Below are positions 42,011-53,677 of a stretch of DNA of 64,000 nucleotides, piece by piece; the stretch's first letter is position 1; every line of letters starts with the position of its first letter. Source of the DNA: Saccharomycopsis crataegensis (Eukaryota > Ascomycota > Saccharomycetes > Ascoideales > Saccharomycopsidaceae); assembly GCF_037102585.1 (NCBI RefSeq), contig NW_027043837.1, positions 124,001-188,000 of the forward strand, in the 5' to 3' direction. The position numbers were made by a program, and so were the translations under genes. Under the pieces are notes generated by a model that made no database searches, was not told the origin of the DNA, and saw only the letters and a program-made list of their open reading frames with translations.

Positions 42011-45000
42011 TTAGATTGGTTGTGTTTCAGGTAACTCCAATAAAAATGTACGACGCTTCTCAACCTTCAGAGTCACCTTCAATTCACCATTATCAGCTCC
42101 TTCGCCATTAGAACCATATTGTAACCTATCATTTTGCATATTTGCCTGTTCCACTTCAATTTCGTGAAGACCATCTTTTTCACATAATGGTTTACCATCC
42201 AAAACAAAGTAATCCTTCATGATGAAAACCCCACACTTCACACACTTCAAACAATCTGGATGGAATCTTTCACCATTATTGTTTTCAAGACATTTACCTT
42301 CAATACCATCATCACAAATCTTGCAGAGAGAATGGTTCAAGAAATGGAAATCATAGTAGCAATATGGTTTATCATTGATGACATAACATGTGGTACCTTT
42401 GTTGAACACCTTTTCACATCTATAACAACTAAAGCAAGCACGGTGCCAACGACCAGACATTTGGTGATCTTTTGACCAAATGGACTTCCCAGTAATATCA
42501 AGGCCACATTTACGGCATGGGCCTTCACCTGATGGATAGCGTGGATAGTCATCTTCCATAGTAACTGCACTAGTACGTTTCATATCTGGATCATCACTAA
42601 CGTGGGAAACAATTGAAGACGGCGAAGGTAACTCATAATCAGGAGGAAATTTTTCATCTGATGATATTTTTTGAGGTCCAATATTATCACTAAAGACATG
42701 TTGGTGCTGTTGCTGTGGAGTTTTGTGCATAACTTGTTGTGGAGAAACCACAAGAGATTGATTCAGTTGATCAACGCTGGTATTGTGGGTCAGTGAAATA
42801 GTGTTAGAGACCGAGACCAGTGAGCCGTTATCGTGGTTCTGATGGGTTAAGGCTGGGGTATCATGTTGGTGTTCGTTCAAGTTTCGGTTGCTTTTATTTA
42901 ATTCAGAAATATCTTTCAATTCAACTCTTCCCATTTGAATACGATTTGCAATTGGAACATCCTTATTTTGAAAGTCGATAGTTGAGTTAGAAATAGAATT
43001 GATAGAATTGGCCCCTGACACAGTACTGCAGCTTGAGATAGCATCACTTGTAACATTCAAGTTTGGATTGCTGCCAACATTCAAAGGCTTTTCGGAAACA
43101 TCCTCCTCAGCCATCATATCAAAAGTATCCCTTGTGTAATCTTCATGACTGCCATGACTGTGAGCACTCACATCAACTCTTTCTTCCATATTAACGATCT
43201 TTCTGAGGATGGAGTCATCACTACCAGTAGAATTAATACTGTCCAAAGTGTTGCTACGGGAAATATCACTATTGGCACCACTTCCTGGATTCCCTGGCAC
43301 TAAAATGCCCCCTTCACTTCCAAAGCTTCCATGAGAACTATTGATAAAACCTTGTAACCCGTCACTATGTTTGCCACCATTATTGGTATTATTAGCTGCC
43401 TTTGTATCAACAGTAGAAAAGTGAGAATCACTAAGCTCAGAGGCAACACTGATCTGACTTCTGGATTTCATCAATCCAATATTGCCATTTCCAAGGCTAG
43501 TCATGCTAGTATTGGCAGTGATGGAAGCGCTACCCATATTATTATGAGAAATGCTGCTGAAGGACCCAGTGCGAGAGTTCAATGGAGCGGTGGTATTGGC
43601 ACTAAAGCCCGCAGGAATTGGAGTATTATATTGCTCGTAGCTGGTGAAACCACCTTGCTGGCCACTACTAGTCATCGAGTCAGACTGAATGGTTGAGCCG
43701 GAAGAGCTAGAATTGGTAGTGGTAACACTTGTTTTCTTTTGAAGATCTCTAAACAATGACTTGGCCAAACTGGTTTCATCTCCTTTAGGAGCATCTGGTG
43801 AGCCGTGCTGTTCAGTGACTGTAATGGTTGGCAACGCTGGAGCACTGGATGAATTGAACTCATGACCCGGAAGACCCTGAGGCAAGTATACAGATGGAGT
43901 AGCAGACTTCATTGATTTGATATCATCCAACAAATCCTCGTCAGAGTGTTCACTGTCCAGTGACTTCACGTCTTCAGGAATAGGAGAATTATAAAGGTTT
44001 TCTTTGTCAAAGATATTTTCTTCCAACTGCTTTCCGGAAGGCTCTTCAGTTGGAGAATGTTCCAAGTCATCAACTGAATAAATACTAGATGCAACACTGT
44101 TATGCTTATTCTTGGTACTATTTTCTAAGTTTAAGCCAAATTGCCCTGAAATTCTATTTAACTTGGTCGTCAATTTTCTCATCAATTTGGCCTGATTTTT
44201 TTCAGCCGCCGTTTTCATATCGTCATCTTCCCCAGCGACATCATCCTTGAATGCGACAGTCTTATTGGAAGAAATATATCTTTTGTCATCGTCGTCAGTG
44301 GCATAATCCTTAAAAGCGACTGTGCTATTAGAAGAAATATGATATCTTTCGTCATATTCACTGTTTGGAGCAATACTGATCTTTGGCAATTCTGGGGCTT
44401 TACTAGTGTCAAATTCTTCGTAGGCGTTGACGATAGAATTATTAGACTTTGTGGTATTATTACGTCTAATGTCACCAAATAAACTGTCGTCGTCATCACC
44501 ATCGTCAGAATCCAAATACGAAGGCTTATTTTTGGCATCATTAGTGGTGACAAGAACTTCATTCTCATTTCCATGGTTCTCATTTCCATGAGAACCGAGA
44601 GAGTTGTGACTCTTTTCGCTATTGTTGGCACTAGTGGCCGCGGTTTCTGTAATTTCATCGGAAGTTTCTTCATTAGAGTTTTTCTCAGCAACACTGATTT
44701 CACTTCTCGTTTCAAAGCCATCATCGGACGAGTCTGAAGAGTTAGAGAAATGACGTTTGATATCATTCAAGAAACCATCTTGATAGTCGGTCGCGTGATT
44801 ATTTTCGCCACCATAACCAAATGCAATATTTGTAGACAGAGACGAAACAGTTTCATGATTGCTATCGTGAGGCGCCATGCCATCGTCAGCGTTGAACAAT
44901 TCTTCCAGAGACAGATTAGCTTTATTCAAATTTGGGGAGGCAATAACCAGATTAATATGTTTGTTGAAATAACCATTGTAAACAATGCTACTACTTTTTT

Positions 45001-46066
45001 TATCAGAATTCAAACCTGGAGAGCTTGGGGCAGTCACAACATTACCATTCACGGAAAGCCCACCAAACCTTGGAGAGTTAGGAGCAGGTCCTAGACCGGG
45101 ACCACCAATGCGTGGAGAATTTGATATTCCATGTGATTTATTGAAACGTGGAGAGCCTGGAGTGGCCGTAGCAGAGCTAGAAGTAGAAGGCGGAGCTGGG
45201 GCAGCCATCGTATTTCTTGGACCAGGGCTGTTGTTGTCAAATGTCCCATTGTTATCGGCTGTGAACTTTGAACTATTCATATTGATAGAGTTCCCGTTAA
45301 TGACGCTGTTGACCGGAACACCATTTTTCGCGATACCCAAACCTTTAGGTTTTTGGTTTGGGTTTTGAGCGAGATGATTCCTTGGAAATGATTCGACGCT
45401 TGAAGGAGACTGTGGATAGTTAAGACTTGGGGATGAGCCATTTGATGGGAAAGGCTTTTGAAAATCGTTAGCAAGCGGGGAGTTACCGGCGCTTAATGGG
45501 ATCTTTTGATTTAGTTTACCACCGATAGATGGTGCGGTACCGGCAGTAGAAATCGAGGCATGGGAAGACAGGTTATCGATACCTGATGATTGATTGCCAG
45601 TATTCTTGCGGAACGGTTTGAAAAAAGCGCTTCGAAGAGATGATCTGCTAGATTGAGACCCGACGCTGGAAGGGGATTTTGGAGATATCATACCATTTTG
45701 CAAAGAGGTGAGGGAGGAATTCGAATGTTTATTGCGCAAAGTATGATTATGTGGGTTAGGAGGAGCGTACAGCTGATTTTCATTCATATCTGGCAAGCTG
45801 GGGCGCTTGGAAAGCTGTTTTAAAGTTGGGGGTTTGTTGAACTTCTTGTTATCGTTATGGAATTTGTCGATATTTGGTGAGCTGGAGGCTGATGCTGGCG
45901 CTTTGTAAACATCGAAGCCACAACGCTCATAGACACCTCGGTAAGATTTGTTGGGATTCAAAGGAGGAAAATGAGAGTTAATTCTGTTGAATTGTACAGG
46001 ACTCATGGGAGAGATGAACTCGGGGAAAGAGTTGAGTTTGGTGCTAGGGTTTGGTGATCCAGACAT
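42011..46066 (-). CDS. PXL1: large LIM-domain protein, paxillin-like (Pxl1) homologue
   Basis: 1351 residues. About 1180 are Ser/Asn/Pro-rich and look disordered; two LIM zinc domains lie near the C-terminus, LIM1 at about 1184-1238 (CRKCGLDITG, WHRACFSCYRCEKVF, YCYYDFH) and LIM2 at about 1248-1303 (CKICDDGIEG, FHPDCLKCVKCGVF, CEKDG), followed by KRRTFLLELPE. C-terminal tandem LIMs without a RhoGAP domain fit Pxl1, which sits at the bud neck and regulates Rho1 and the contractile ring. It is nearly twice the length of S. cerevisiae Pxl1 (706). Near residues 575-615 a STVAFKDYATDDDDKRYI block is duplicated in degenerate form, and SPRF/SPRI motifs recur near 300-340. Another LIM adaptor is possible. 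Confidence 0.7.
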   Translation of the reverse strand: MSGSPNPSTKLNSFPEFISPMSPVQFNRINSHFPPLNPNKSYRGVYERCGFDVYKAPASASSSPNIDKFHNDNKKFNKPPTLKQLSKRPSLPDMNENQLYAPPNPHNHTLRNKHSNSSLTSLQNGMISPKSPSSVGSQSSRSSLRSAFFKPFRKNTGNQSSGIDNLSSHASISTAGTAPSIGGKLNQKIPLSAGNSPLANDFQKPFPSNGSSPSLNYPQSPSSVESFPRNHLAQNPNQKPKGLGIAKNGVPVNSVINGNSINMNSSKFTADNNGTFDNNSPGPRNTMAAPAPPSTSSSATATPGSPRFNKSHGISNSPRIGGPGLGPAPNSPRFGGLSVNGNVVTAPSSPGLNSDKKSSSIVYNGYFNKHINLVIASPNLNKANLSLEELFNADDGMAPHDSNHETVSSLSTNIAFGYGGENNHATDYQDGFLNDIKRHFSNSSDSSDDGFETRSEISVAEKNSNEETSDEITETAATSANNSEKSHNSLGSHGNENHGNENEVLVTTNDAKNKPSYLDSDDGDDDDSLFGDIRRNNTTKSNNSIVNAYEEFDTSKAPELPKISIAPNSEYDERYHISSNSTVAFKDYATDDDDKRYISSNKTVAFKDDVAGEDDDMKTAAEKNQAKLMRKLTTKLNRISGQFGLNLENSTKNKHNSVASSIYSVDDLEHSPTEEPSGKQLEENIFDKENLYNSPIPEDVKSLDSEHSDEDLLDDIKSMKSATPSVYLPQGLPGHEFNSSSAPALPTITVTEQHGSPDAPKGDETSLAKSLFRDLQKKTSVTTTNSSSSGSTIQSDSMTSSGQQGGFTSYEQYNTPIPAGFSANTTAPLNSRTGSFSSISHNNMGSASITANTSMTSLGNGNIGLMKSRSQISVASELSDSHFSTVDTKAANNTNNGGKHSDGLQGFINSSHGSFGSEGGILVPGNPGSGANSDISRSNTLDSINSTGSDDSILRKIVNMEERVDVSAHSHGSHEDYTRDTFDMMAEEDVSEKPLNVGSNPNLNVTSDAISSCSTVSGANSINSISNSTIDFQNKDVPIANRIQMGRVELKDISELNKSNRNLNEHQHDTPALTHQNHDNGSLVSVSNTISLTHNTSVDQLNQSLVVSPQQVMHKTPQQQHQHVFSDNIGPQKISSDEKFPPDYELPSPSSIVSHVSDDPDMKRTSAVTMEDDYPRYPSGEGPCRKCGLDITGKSIWSKDHQMSGRWHRACFSCYRCEKVFNKGTTCYVINDKPYCYYDFHFLNHSLCKICDDGIEGKCLENNNGERFHPDCLKCVKCGVFIMKDYFVLDGKPLCEKDGLHEIEVEQANMQNDRLQYGSNGEGADNGELKVTLKVEKRRTFLLELPETQPI

Positions 46067-48756
46067 TTTTTGATCTTTAACTGTGAGTAAACCTTGTGAC
46101 TTTGGGAGGGAGCGAATGTAAAAACAGTGAGAAATGTGTGAATTGAAAGGAACAGAAATACGGCGCTTTTGTTGATTAATGAATGACTGGGGTTGGAGCT
46201 TTTGTGTCTGGCTGAGAGAAGAAAAAACAAAAGGAAAAACGATTTAATTTTGCAAAAAAAGGAAAAAAAAAAGGAGAAAACAGAAAAACTTTTGATAACC
46301 CTGGGGAGACGGGTAGCGCACGTGACTTAGACTCTGTTGTCTGCTCCATAAACCCTGGCGATCGGGATGTTCTATTATTACTATTATATACGGAGATATA
46401 TATATATATACAAAAAGTATATATGGTCGCTAACCTAATTAACCAATAGGGAGGGGTAATTGATGTCCACTGATGAATGTGGACAGCACCCCGACTGTTC
46501 TTTTCCCACAGGTACCGTCCTCCCTGGGCTGTTGTCCATTGTTTATCAGTTACGTGTCTCCTGTCGGTGTACTGTATACACATACATACATGTACAGAAA
46601 GACACGCAGAGGAGGGATGGACAGAAAAGTGCGGAACCAGGGAATGTAGCATCATCTGTCGATCTTTGGCCATTTCCTTAGTAATAATTTTTCTTATGAT
46701 GGGATGTCAGGGTGTGCGGCCGTAATAACCATATGCTTTTCTGATAATATCAGTAGAGGTCATAATAAAGAACAGTCAAAGAAAAGAAAGAAAAAAAAAA
46801 TTATTTGTACAGACGATTTGCTATACTTGAATCTCACTAGTGCCTTCGTCTACCTAGTATGAACTATACTGCTCATAAATGGTTTATTGTATTTAATGAG
46901 TGGAGTAAATTATTGATACTTGAATACTTGGTGATACGATCGGTATTTTTTTTTTAAAAAGAAAGGAAATAAGGTCTTTTATTATTATCATCAACAATAT
47001 AACATTGTGAAAAAAAATGTACACCTAGAAATACTCATCACCATACTCTTTAATTGTTACCATATCACAAATCCAAATCTCGTATTGAAATATGCCCTTC
47101 AGCCTTCCACCAAGGAGAAGGTTTGTTCATTTCTTCTTCAACTGGGTTTCAAATAGTGTTGATTCAGCTACACCCCAGTATCGGTTATTGTTTTCAACAC
47201 ATACTTCTTTTTGCCAATGCTTCATGTTTCTAGCTACACTGGGCACACAGAACTTGAGCCAGATCTGGGGACCTGAGTAGTTTATACCACTTATTCATGG
47301 CTTTAAGATCTCATATAATCGTGGGTAAGGCATCAGGGTATTCAGTAGAAAGGGAAGGGGGGAGGGGAAGTCCTTTTTGAAAAAAAACAAACAACAAAAC
47401 AACAAAAAAACATCAACTGTTGATTATATTTTTCAGCCTCTCAAGAGTACTATATTATAAATTTCTCATTTTAAAAGCAACCGACAAAACCAGTCTATTC
47501 AAATATATCTTGATATTATAATACTTGCAGAAAATCAAATACCTGCCAGTGCTGCATGTTGCTTTAATTGATCTGTTGTTTACCCTGACTTTCCAATGAC
47601 TAGTCAGTATTTGGACATTAACAGACAGATATGTCTGTTGATACCTAAGAGGAAATGATGATATCAAAAACCTTGTCCTTTGATATAGAAGAAGGTATGA
47701 CTCGCTGGCATTCATTAAACTTCTCAAGCTAGATGAGTCTGAGCTTGTTTAGTCAATGATGCTTTCAATATAAGTATTTCGAGACCTACACATTACCTCT
47801 TCCTTTACCTCATTCAAAGTTTTCAAGAGCATCCAAACTGCGACGAATTCTCTCAAAAATTTCGTCATCTTGCTCAATTTTGCGAAAATGTTTAAGCTAA
47901 ACAACTGCTGATTTGATACCCTAAATGCTATAAGGGTCTGCTGTGATCAAGTTTTACATTATAGACAATAATATATATTATAAGCAGGCTCCCAAAGATT
48001 CCTCTATGACTCTTTATAACCTTTACCAACCAATTATCAACATATAATAAAATTCAGAATCTATAAATATACTGAAAGGCTTCAATTTTTCCAAACGTAA
48101 TATTATTTACATTCCACGAAGCTTTGTTTTGTGTCAAAAAGAAAATAAGTGTGGGTTTGTTTATTTGTGTTCAGGGGTTCTGCAATGGTTAAGCTCCACT
48201 TGCGCGGAATCTGTTCAACATTCTTTGTGCACAAATGCCAAAATGAAAAATAAGTCCAACAACAGGAAGTAAAGAAAAAAAACGTTTAAGGAAACTCTTA
48301 TGTATAGTACCCTACTTTTTATTCATAGAAAAATGATCATATATTGAACTATTGTGCATAGTTGTCAGCGAAAATATCAGTTGTTCAATGTTTTGTTTAC
48401 ACAAGTGAGCAATTTTTTTTTGTCAGCCTGCGGCAATATTCTTGTTTTTGTGGCACACTTGTAGATGATGGGTAAAAATCCTTCCAGCAAAAATAAACAT
48501 CATCTCCAAACATAATCTGAACTTTGTACTCACTTAAACTACCAAACCTAAACTACTACAATTCTCTGCAAACACACGGCTCACAAACTCAATATTTTGA
48601 GCTCTTACATTAAATCAAAACTTTATCACTTTTAGTAAGTTGTAATTAGCTAGCTAAGTCAGTGTCAATATTTTTTAGCTTCTTTAGAACTCGGGGTTTC
48701 AAAAAAAAACTTAACAGCAGAACAAACGGCAAACTAACCACAACACTAGAAAAAAA
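46067..48756. other. gene-poor stretch upstream of the LIM gene
   Basis: 2.7 kb. The first 500 bp presumably hold the LIM-gene promoter, including a (TA)n run near 46397-46411. A 52-codon open stretch on the minus strand (about 47127-47283, ending QLKKK-stop) has a protein-like composition but no start codon and no recognisable relative. I see no complete gene. Confidence 0.45.
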
Positions 48757-49398
48757 ATGCTCTCACCAACTATCAGAGCTATCGTTGCCGAAAGCACAAA
48801 GCAAGCAAAAGCAACTTCCATATTGAAGAGCTACTTCAATGTCAACTATAACACTGAAATTTTTAGGATGACCACTGCCAAATGCGTCAAAATTAGGATA
48901 TTTAAAAATTTGCCTTCAAAGCAAACAAAAAATCAACAGCCCATCAAACAAGAAAGAACTGTAAGTTCCACAAGCCACTCATCAAGGCTCTGGTATGAGA
49001 TGTCCAAAAATCGCTACTGAAAAATTAACCACTAAAGTCAAAAATGGAATATGATCGGTAATATTTGTGGAAATATTAGAAAGACAGAAAAATATGGCAA
49101 CAAAATTATTCCTGAAAACAATGAGGTCCCTGTGAATAGTGTTAAAAAGGAGCCAAGAAAAATTAGATTAATCACGAGAAGACTAAGGGAATATGGTAGT
49201 GGCAGAAAAATATAAATAATGAAAAAATATGACAATGAAATTCCCACTGAAAACAATAAGGATCCCGTGAATGAAGAAAAGATAAGAAATAAGGTGCCAA
49301 TATCAGCTGGAAGCTGGGCATTTTAATTGTAAAGCACCAACCTGATAATCAACGACAGCTAAGAACTACTAACAACAACTAACAACCAACAACAACAG
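48757..49398 (+). other. possible small spliced gene or transcript
   Basis: An ATG at 48757 opens 87 codons. Inside it GTAAGT (48961) is a near-consensus yeast 5' splice site, followed by a perfect branch site TACTAAC at 49367-49373 and a CAG ending at 49398, 25 bases on. The implied intron is 438 nt. Splicing would end the frame two codons into exon 2, giving a basic peptide of about 70 residues without recognisable domains. It could equally be a spliced non-coding RNA, or chance. Confidence 0.3.
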
Positions 49399-50397
49399 CA
49401 TCAGTAGCATTCATCATTTGACTCCAGCCAATATTCATTCTAAAGGGTGGCCCTAAAGGTACAGCCGATGAATCACCAACCAAAAAATGAATGAAATAAA
49501 GAAAAATTAAACACGGACGCTGCAATTTGGACCTTGCGAAGCCTAAACATCAAATATCAGAATATTCAGTGCAATGAAAACAATCACCGGCATTCATCAC
49601 TTAAAAAGATACATAATTCATCTTATCCAAATCTTCAATAATCTTCAACAACATCCTTCTTTCCTAGAAGTTCAAGACCTTGCTATTTTTTGCCTTCAAA
49701 ATGTGGTTTCTTGCAATCAATTAACCACAGTACAATATCAAGAGGACAAGGGATAGATAGAGTCCTTCTGAAATTATTTTATTTAGATGATCTTTGAAAT
49801 TAGGATTTTTATTGGATGCTGTGAAATGCTGGTTTAATTGCCGTAACTAATAACTACTGATATACCTCCACGGATAATTTTCTGCAATTTCTGGAAGACC
49901 CAATTATGAAAAAAGGGCTTTGTGTCTAATGTTTGAAACCTTTCTTTTTTTTTATTTTCATTTTTTTCCCTAATTTCTTTGACTTGGTGTTTAAGGATTC
50001 CATTTTTTTTGTGTTCATATGCTGCTTTGTTAGCTAATTAGTTGATTGTTGATTAGTTGACTGGATTGTTAATTGATTGAATGATTTATCTATCATTACC
50101 TTTCTCCTTTTTTGCCCATTGATGTTCTGTCCAATTAGATTTTTTTCCACTTTATTATTGATATTTTGGAATTGTACCACTACGATCGCTTGCAAGATTA
50201 TTTTCCTGTTACCATTGTTGGCATCGTTCTTTCTATAATTGTGATTTTTCTTACGAAATGTCTTTTCAGTCGTCGTTCTCATCATAAAATGTCTATTCAA
50301 TCATTGTTATTACCATTTTCATTTTCTTTTATACCCTTTGCTTGAATTCCATGTTGCTATTCTTTTTTTCCCCTATTCATTTCCCAACTTGAAGTCT
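49399..50397. other. gene-poor stretch
   Basis: About 1 kb of AT-rich sequence with no feature I can support. Confidence 0.4.
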
Positions 50398-50720
50398 TTA
50401 GCTCAAACAACAAAGCTCCCGACCAAAAAAGTTGATTACTGACAGTAGTATTCCATGTTGTTTTCTGACATTGCTTTTCGCGGTATTGAAACCTGGACGG
50501 GCAATAAAGTCCCCGGCACCAGAGTTACTAGTCCAGGCTTTACTCCTAATTTCCCCATGATTTGTTACCACAACCTTAGTGTTTGGGATACCTGCCACAA
50601 CAATTGCAGAAGATTTCAATAGGTTAAATTATTTTGACTGTCTCCCCCAGCGCCCATGATATCGGTAAATATTCTCTCCGCGCAATGCAGTGAGTCGATA
50701 TCAGGCACATCCGAGAATTT
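50398..50720 (-). pseudogene. decayed coding relic, possibly PfkB-type kinase
   Basis: Minus-strand frames here read like protein but are broken. One stretch (from about 50715) reads FSDVPDIDSLHCAERIFTDI and then GAGGDSQNNLTY before a stop; a second frame continues with AIVVAGIPNTKVVVTNHGEI and then SNSGAGDFIA. A VVVTNHGE strand followed by GAGDF is reminiscent of the C-terminal signature of PfkB-family sugar or nucleoside kinases (GAGD), though the usual residues after GAGD do not follow. Assignment is tentative. Confidence 0.3.
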
Positions 50721-52058
50721 CTAAATAGTTTGTGCGGCAATTGAGATATTCTATGCGTCCTTGTGGAGTTTGAGCAATGGTAAAGCAGTTAAGAATGAAG
50801 CAATCTGAATAGTCAGCATATATCTCAGCCTTCCATGTTAAAAAACAATTAGTCTAATGAAGCAACTTACTATTTGTGTGACACCTTTAACATCCAAATC
50901 ATCGTGTCAATAAGCGATACAGCCACCGCAATAACCAGAAATACGTTAGTACATACCACTATCATAAAATTACATCCTTTGAATTCTGCGAAATGTTATG
51001 AATGGCAACAAAAATTCTTATAATTCAGATCAAGAAACACCTGTATCAATGTAAAGCTCATAATTCTCCATAACATTTGCTATCTTGAAAAGAATTTAGA
51101 TCACCAAAACCAGCAAGACAGCTAGAAAAATCAGAACAAGAACCAGAATCAAGGTCAAGGCTACTAGGAAAAATAAGGAAATCATCAGCAACTAATTCAG
51201 GGAAAAATGAGAAGGTAGTAGAGTTGAAAGAGCTAGATTATTCAAAAACTAATTGGACAGAGCCAAAAATACAGAATAACCACTGATGAGGTCGTGGATG
51301 TGGTTTTTCACTCTGTTACATGATACATGTATTAGATATTTCTACATACCGAATTCCATGTCAACAGACCAAATAATAGTGTTTTGTAAAAAAGAATTTT
51401 CTACAGCAAGTTTTGCAAACTCTTGGCTTCTCCGGTGTACTGGCTTTATGTTGAGGTTAATGACTAATAGCACCAAGCTCTTCAATATGCTTGTTTCATC
51501 TACAGTCACAGTACATAGATGAAAAGGGCGTCTAAAACCACTACATAAAATTGGAATAATAAAAAAAACAATAAAACATAATGATTTAAAAATACCTTTT
51601 CACATAATCAAGTTGAACTAGAACTTAATTAGACACACAACTTTTTGATGAACTTGGAGCAAATTAAACCAGATTTAATATCACTTCTCAATAAATATAA
51701 TTCCAACAACCAACTATAGTTATAATGCTTGTTGCTGGTGGTGATCAGTTGCTCCAAATAAACATCGTGCTAACAATCATAGTTGAAGATGCTGCTTGCT
51801 GGTGCTCATATAAATGAGCTAGACCCAAGTATAACAACCTCTAATGTCACTTCTACAACAAATATCATACTCCCCAAATTTTGGAGTAGAAATTGCTGCT
51901 GATTAAATTGATAATCTGAACGATAATCGTGAAAAACTAAGCGCACTCGGCACACAAATAATAACAAAAAAAAAAAAGAGAAGTTAGATACTTCCCTTAT
52001 GAAAAACTACAGGCGACACTCTGCTAAGTCAAAGTAATATAGATAATTAATAAGAATA
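50721..52058. other. gene-poor stretch
   Basis: 1.3 kb, AT-rich. The last 100 bp contain an A12 run (51966-51977) and are probably the promoter of the small coiled-coil gene that starts at 52059. Nothing else could be supported. Confidence 0.4.
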
Positions 52059-52667
52059 ATGTCGACTCCAAACCTCCCACATACAGAGAATCTTACTCCG
52101 CTATATGATTTGGTAGTCCAAGTTCATCAACTTGCCCAAGAACAAGCGTTGATCCAATCGTCTATCACCACTAGTATCGACACCTTATCGATAAAACTCG
52201 ATCATGATAATAACACCACGGCCACGAAAACAATAAAGCTCAATCAAATCAAATCCAAAAATGCCGAACTCATGAGCCGTCTTGAAAGCACCACGGGGTA
52301 TATTAAGACAGTGGTGAATTTGTTGAACCATTATGAAGTATCGATCCAAACCATCATGAACGCTACTAGAGAAGACGTGATTGATTATAATCTTGGGTTA
52401 TTGAGTACTCATAGAGAAATGTATGATGTGATACAGAGGAAATCTCAAGAAGAGTACCAGCAGTATGCAAAGTTGGTAGCCAAGAGAACAATAATACACG
52501 CAGTTTCGGAAAAGATTCGGAAAATGTTGGCAACGATTGAAGAGTTAGGGGTGACGGAGGATGTAGAGACCAGTTATAAGTTGGGAAGCTTGAAGCAGAT
52601 ACTAATAGAATTAACAGAAAAGAAAACAGGGTTGCAACAGAAGAAGAAAAATGATGGTGACTCTTAA
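52059..52667 (+). CDS. small coiled-coil protein, unknown function
   Basis: 202 residues, no signal peptide or membrane segment. Most of it is predicted by eye to be helical, with heptad-like spacing over about 15-125 (LYDLVVQVHQLAQEQALIQ, IKLNQIKSKNAELMSRLEST) and again about 140-195, ending in a Lys-rich tail (KKTGLQQKKKNDGDS). Base composition is higher in GC than its flanks and codon use looks like the neighbouring real genes, so I take it as a genuine gene. Size and helical build would suit a subunit of a small tethering or kinetochore-type complex, but I do not recognise an orthologue. Confidence 0.65.
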   Translation: MSTPNLPHTENLTPLYDLVVQVHQLAQEQALIQSSITTSIDTLSIKLDHDNNTTATKTIKLNQIKSKNAELMSRLESTTGYIKTVVNLLNHYEVSIQTIMNATREDVIDYNLGLLSTHREMYDVIQRKSQEEYQQYAKLVAKRTIIHAVSEKIRKMLATIEELGVTEDVETSYKLGSLKQILIELTEKKTGLQQKKKNDGDS

Positions 52668-53677
52668 TGACGAGGATAATAGTGGGAGGACATGAAAAAG
52701 AGACAATAAGGTAAATAGATGGTTCACAATGTTAGTTGATTGTACTATGGGTTATTGGGTAGAATTTTTGCTAATATTTGTTTAAATCATTTTCGGGGAC
52801 CCTCAAATATGCAAACATTTTTGAATTTGGTACGTTGAAAATTAATGAAACCCATTTCTCATGTTGGTATAAAAAAAGGCGTCACTGATTTTGGCATTGG
52901 TATTGGTACTTTCTCTTACCAATGTTAAGATTGATGCTGACTAGCTTATTTGGCGCTACAATTAATTCTCTTGGGCGTATATCTTGCATGACAGATCATC
53001 GACAATCTCCAGGATTATCACTCGATAATCATCCTCTCTTTCGATATTGGAGATTTGCAGGTGAAATCAGTAAATATATATAGAAAAGAGTAAGGTTCGT
53101 CATATTGGGAGGGTACATCATCAAAAATGAAAAAAATTTGAGAGATCAATAAGAGAAAAAAAAACAATCACTAAAATTAGAAATGGATCTACATATATAT
53201 ATTAATTAATTAAATAACGCAAAAGGATAAAACAGAACTTCAATCACTATGAAACCTTCGTACTCAGGATTAAATAAAAAATAAAAAAAAATAAAGTCAA
53301 TGAACATTTCGGGGAAGTTGACAACAATGACAGGCAATAAAACACTTCTAATCAACAGGTTGAAACAAAATAAAAAGAAAGAAAAACAAAATCAAATTAA
53401 TGAAAAGCTCACTGGAGTAAAGATATAATATACCAAAATATACGATAAGATAACGAAAGAAGACCTAAACTGTATTGAAAGAAATTCTCGACATCCATTA
53501 TTTCAACATTTAATTTTGCTTTTTTGGCAAGTTGCAACCATCAAGGTCTTTATCCAACACACCAAGTATGTAAATATTTTTTAAAACACAGCACATAATC
53601 ACAAAAGAAAAACCAAATAATATAAAAAGTGTGAAAGCATCCAAGAACATAACGCCACTCAAAATCACCTATCATAA
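52668..53677. other. intergenic, convergent 3' ends
   Basis: About 1 kb between the coiled-coil gene and the 3' end of ERG5, A-rich. No gene or repeat stands out. Confidence 0.5.

Noticed and set aside
47127-47283. 52-codon minus-strand stretch that looks protein-like
   Set aside because: No start codon, no recognisable family and only one short piece; mentioned in the intergenic entry.
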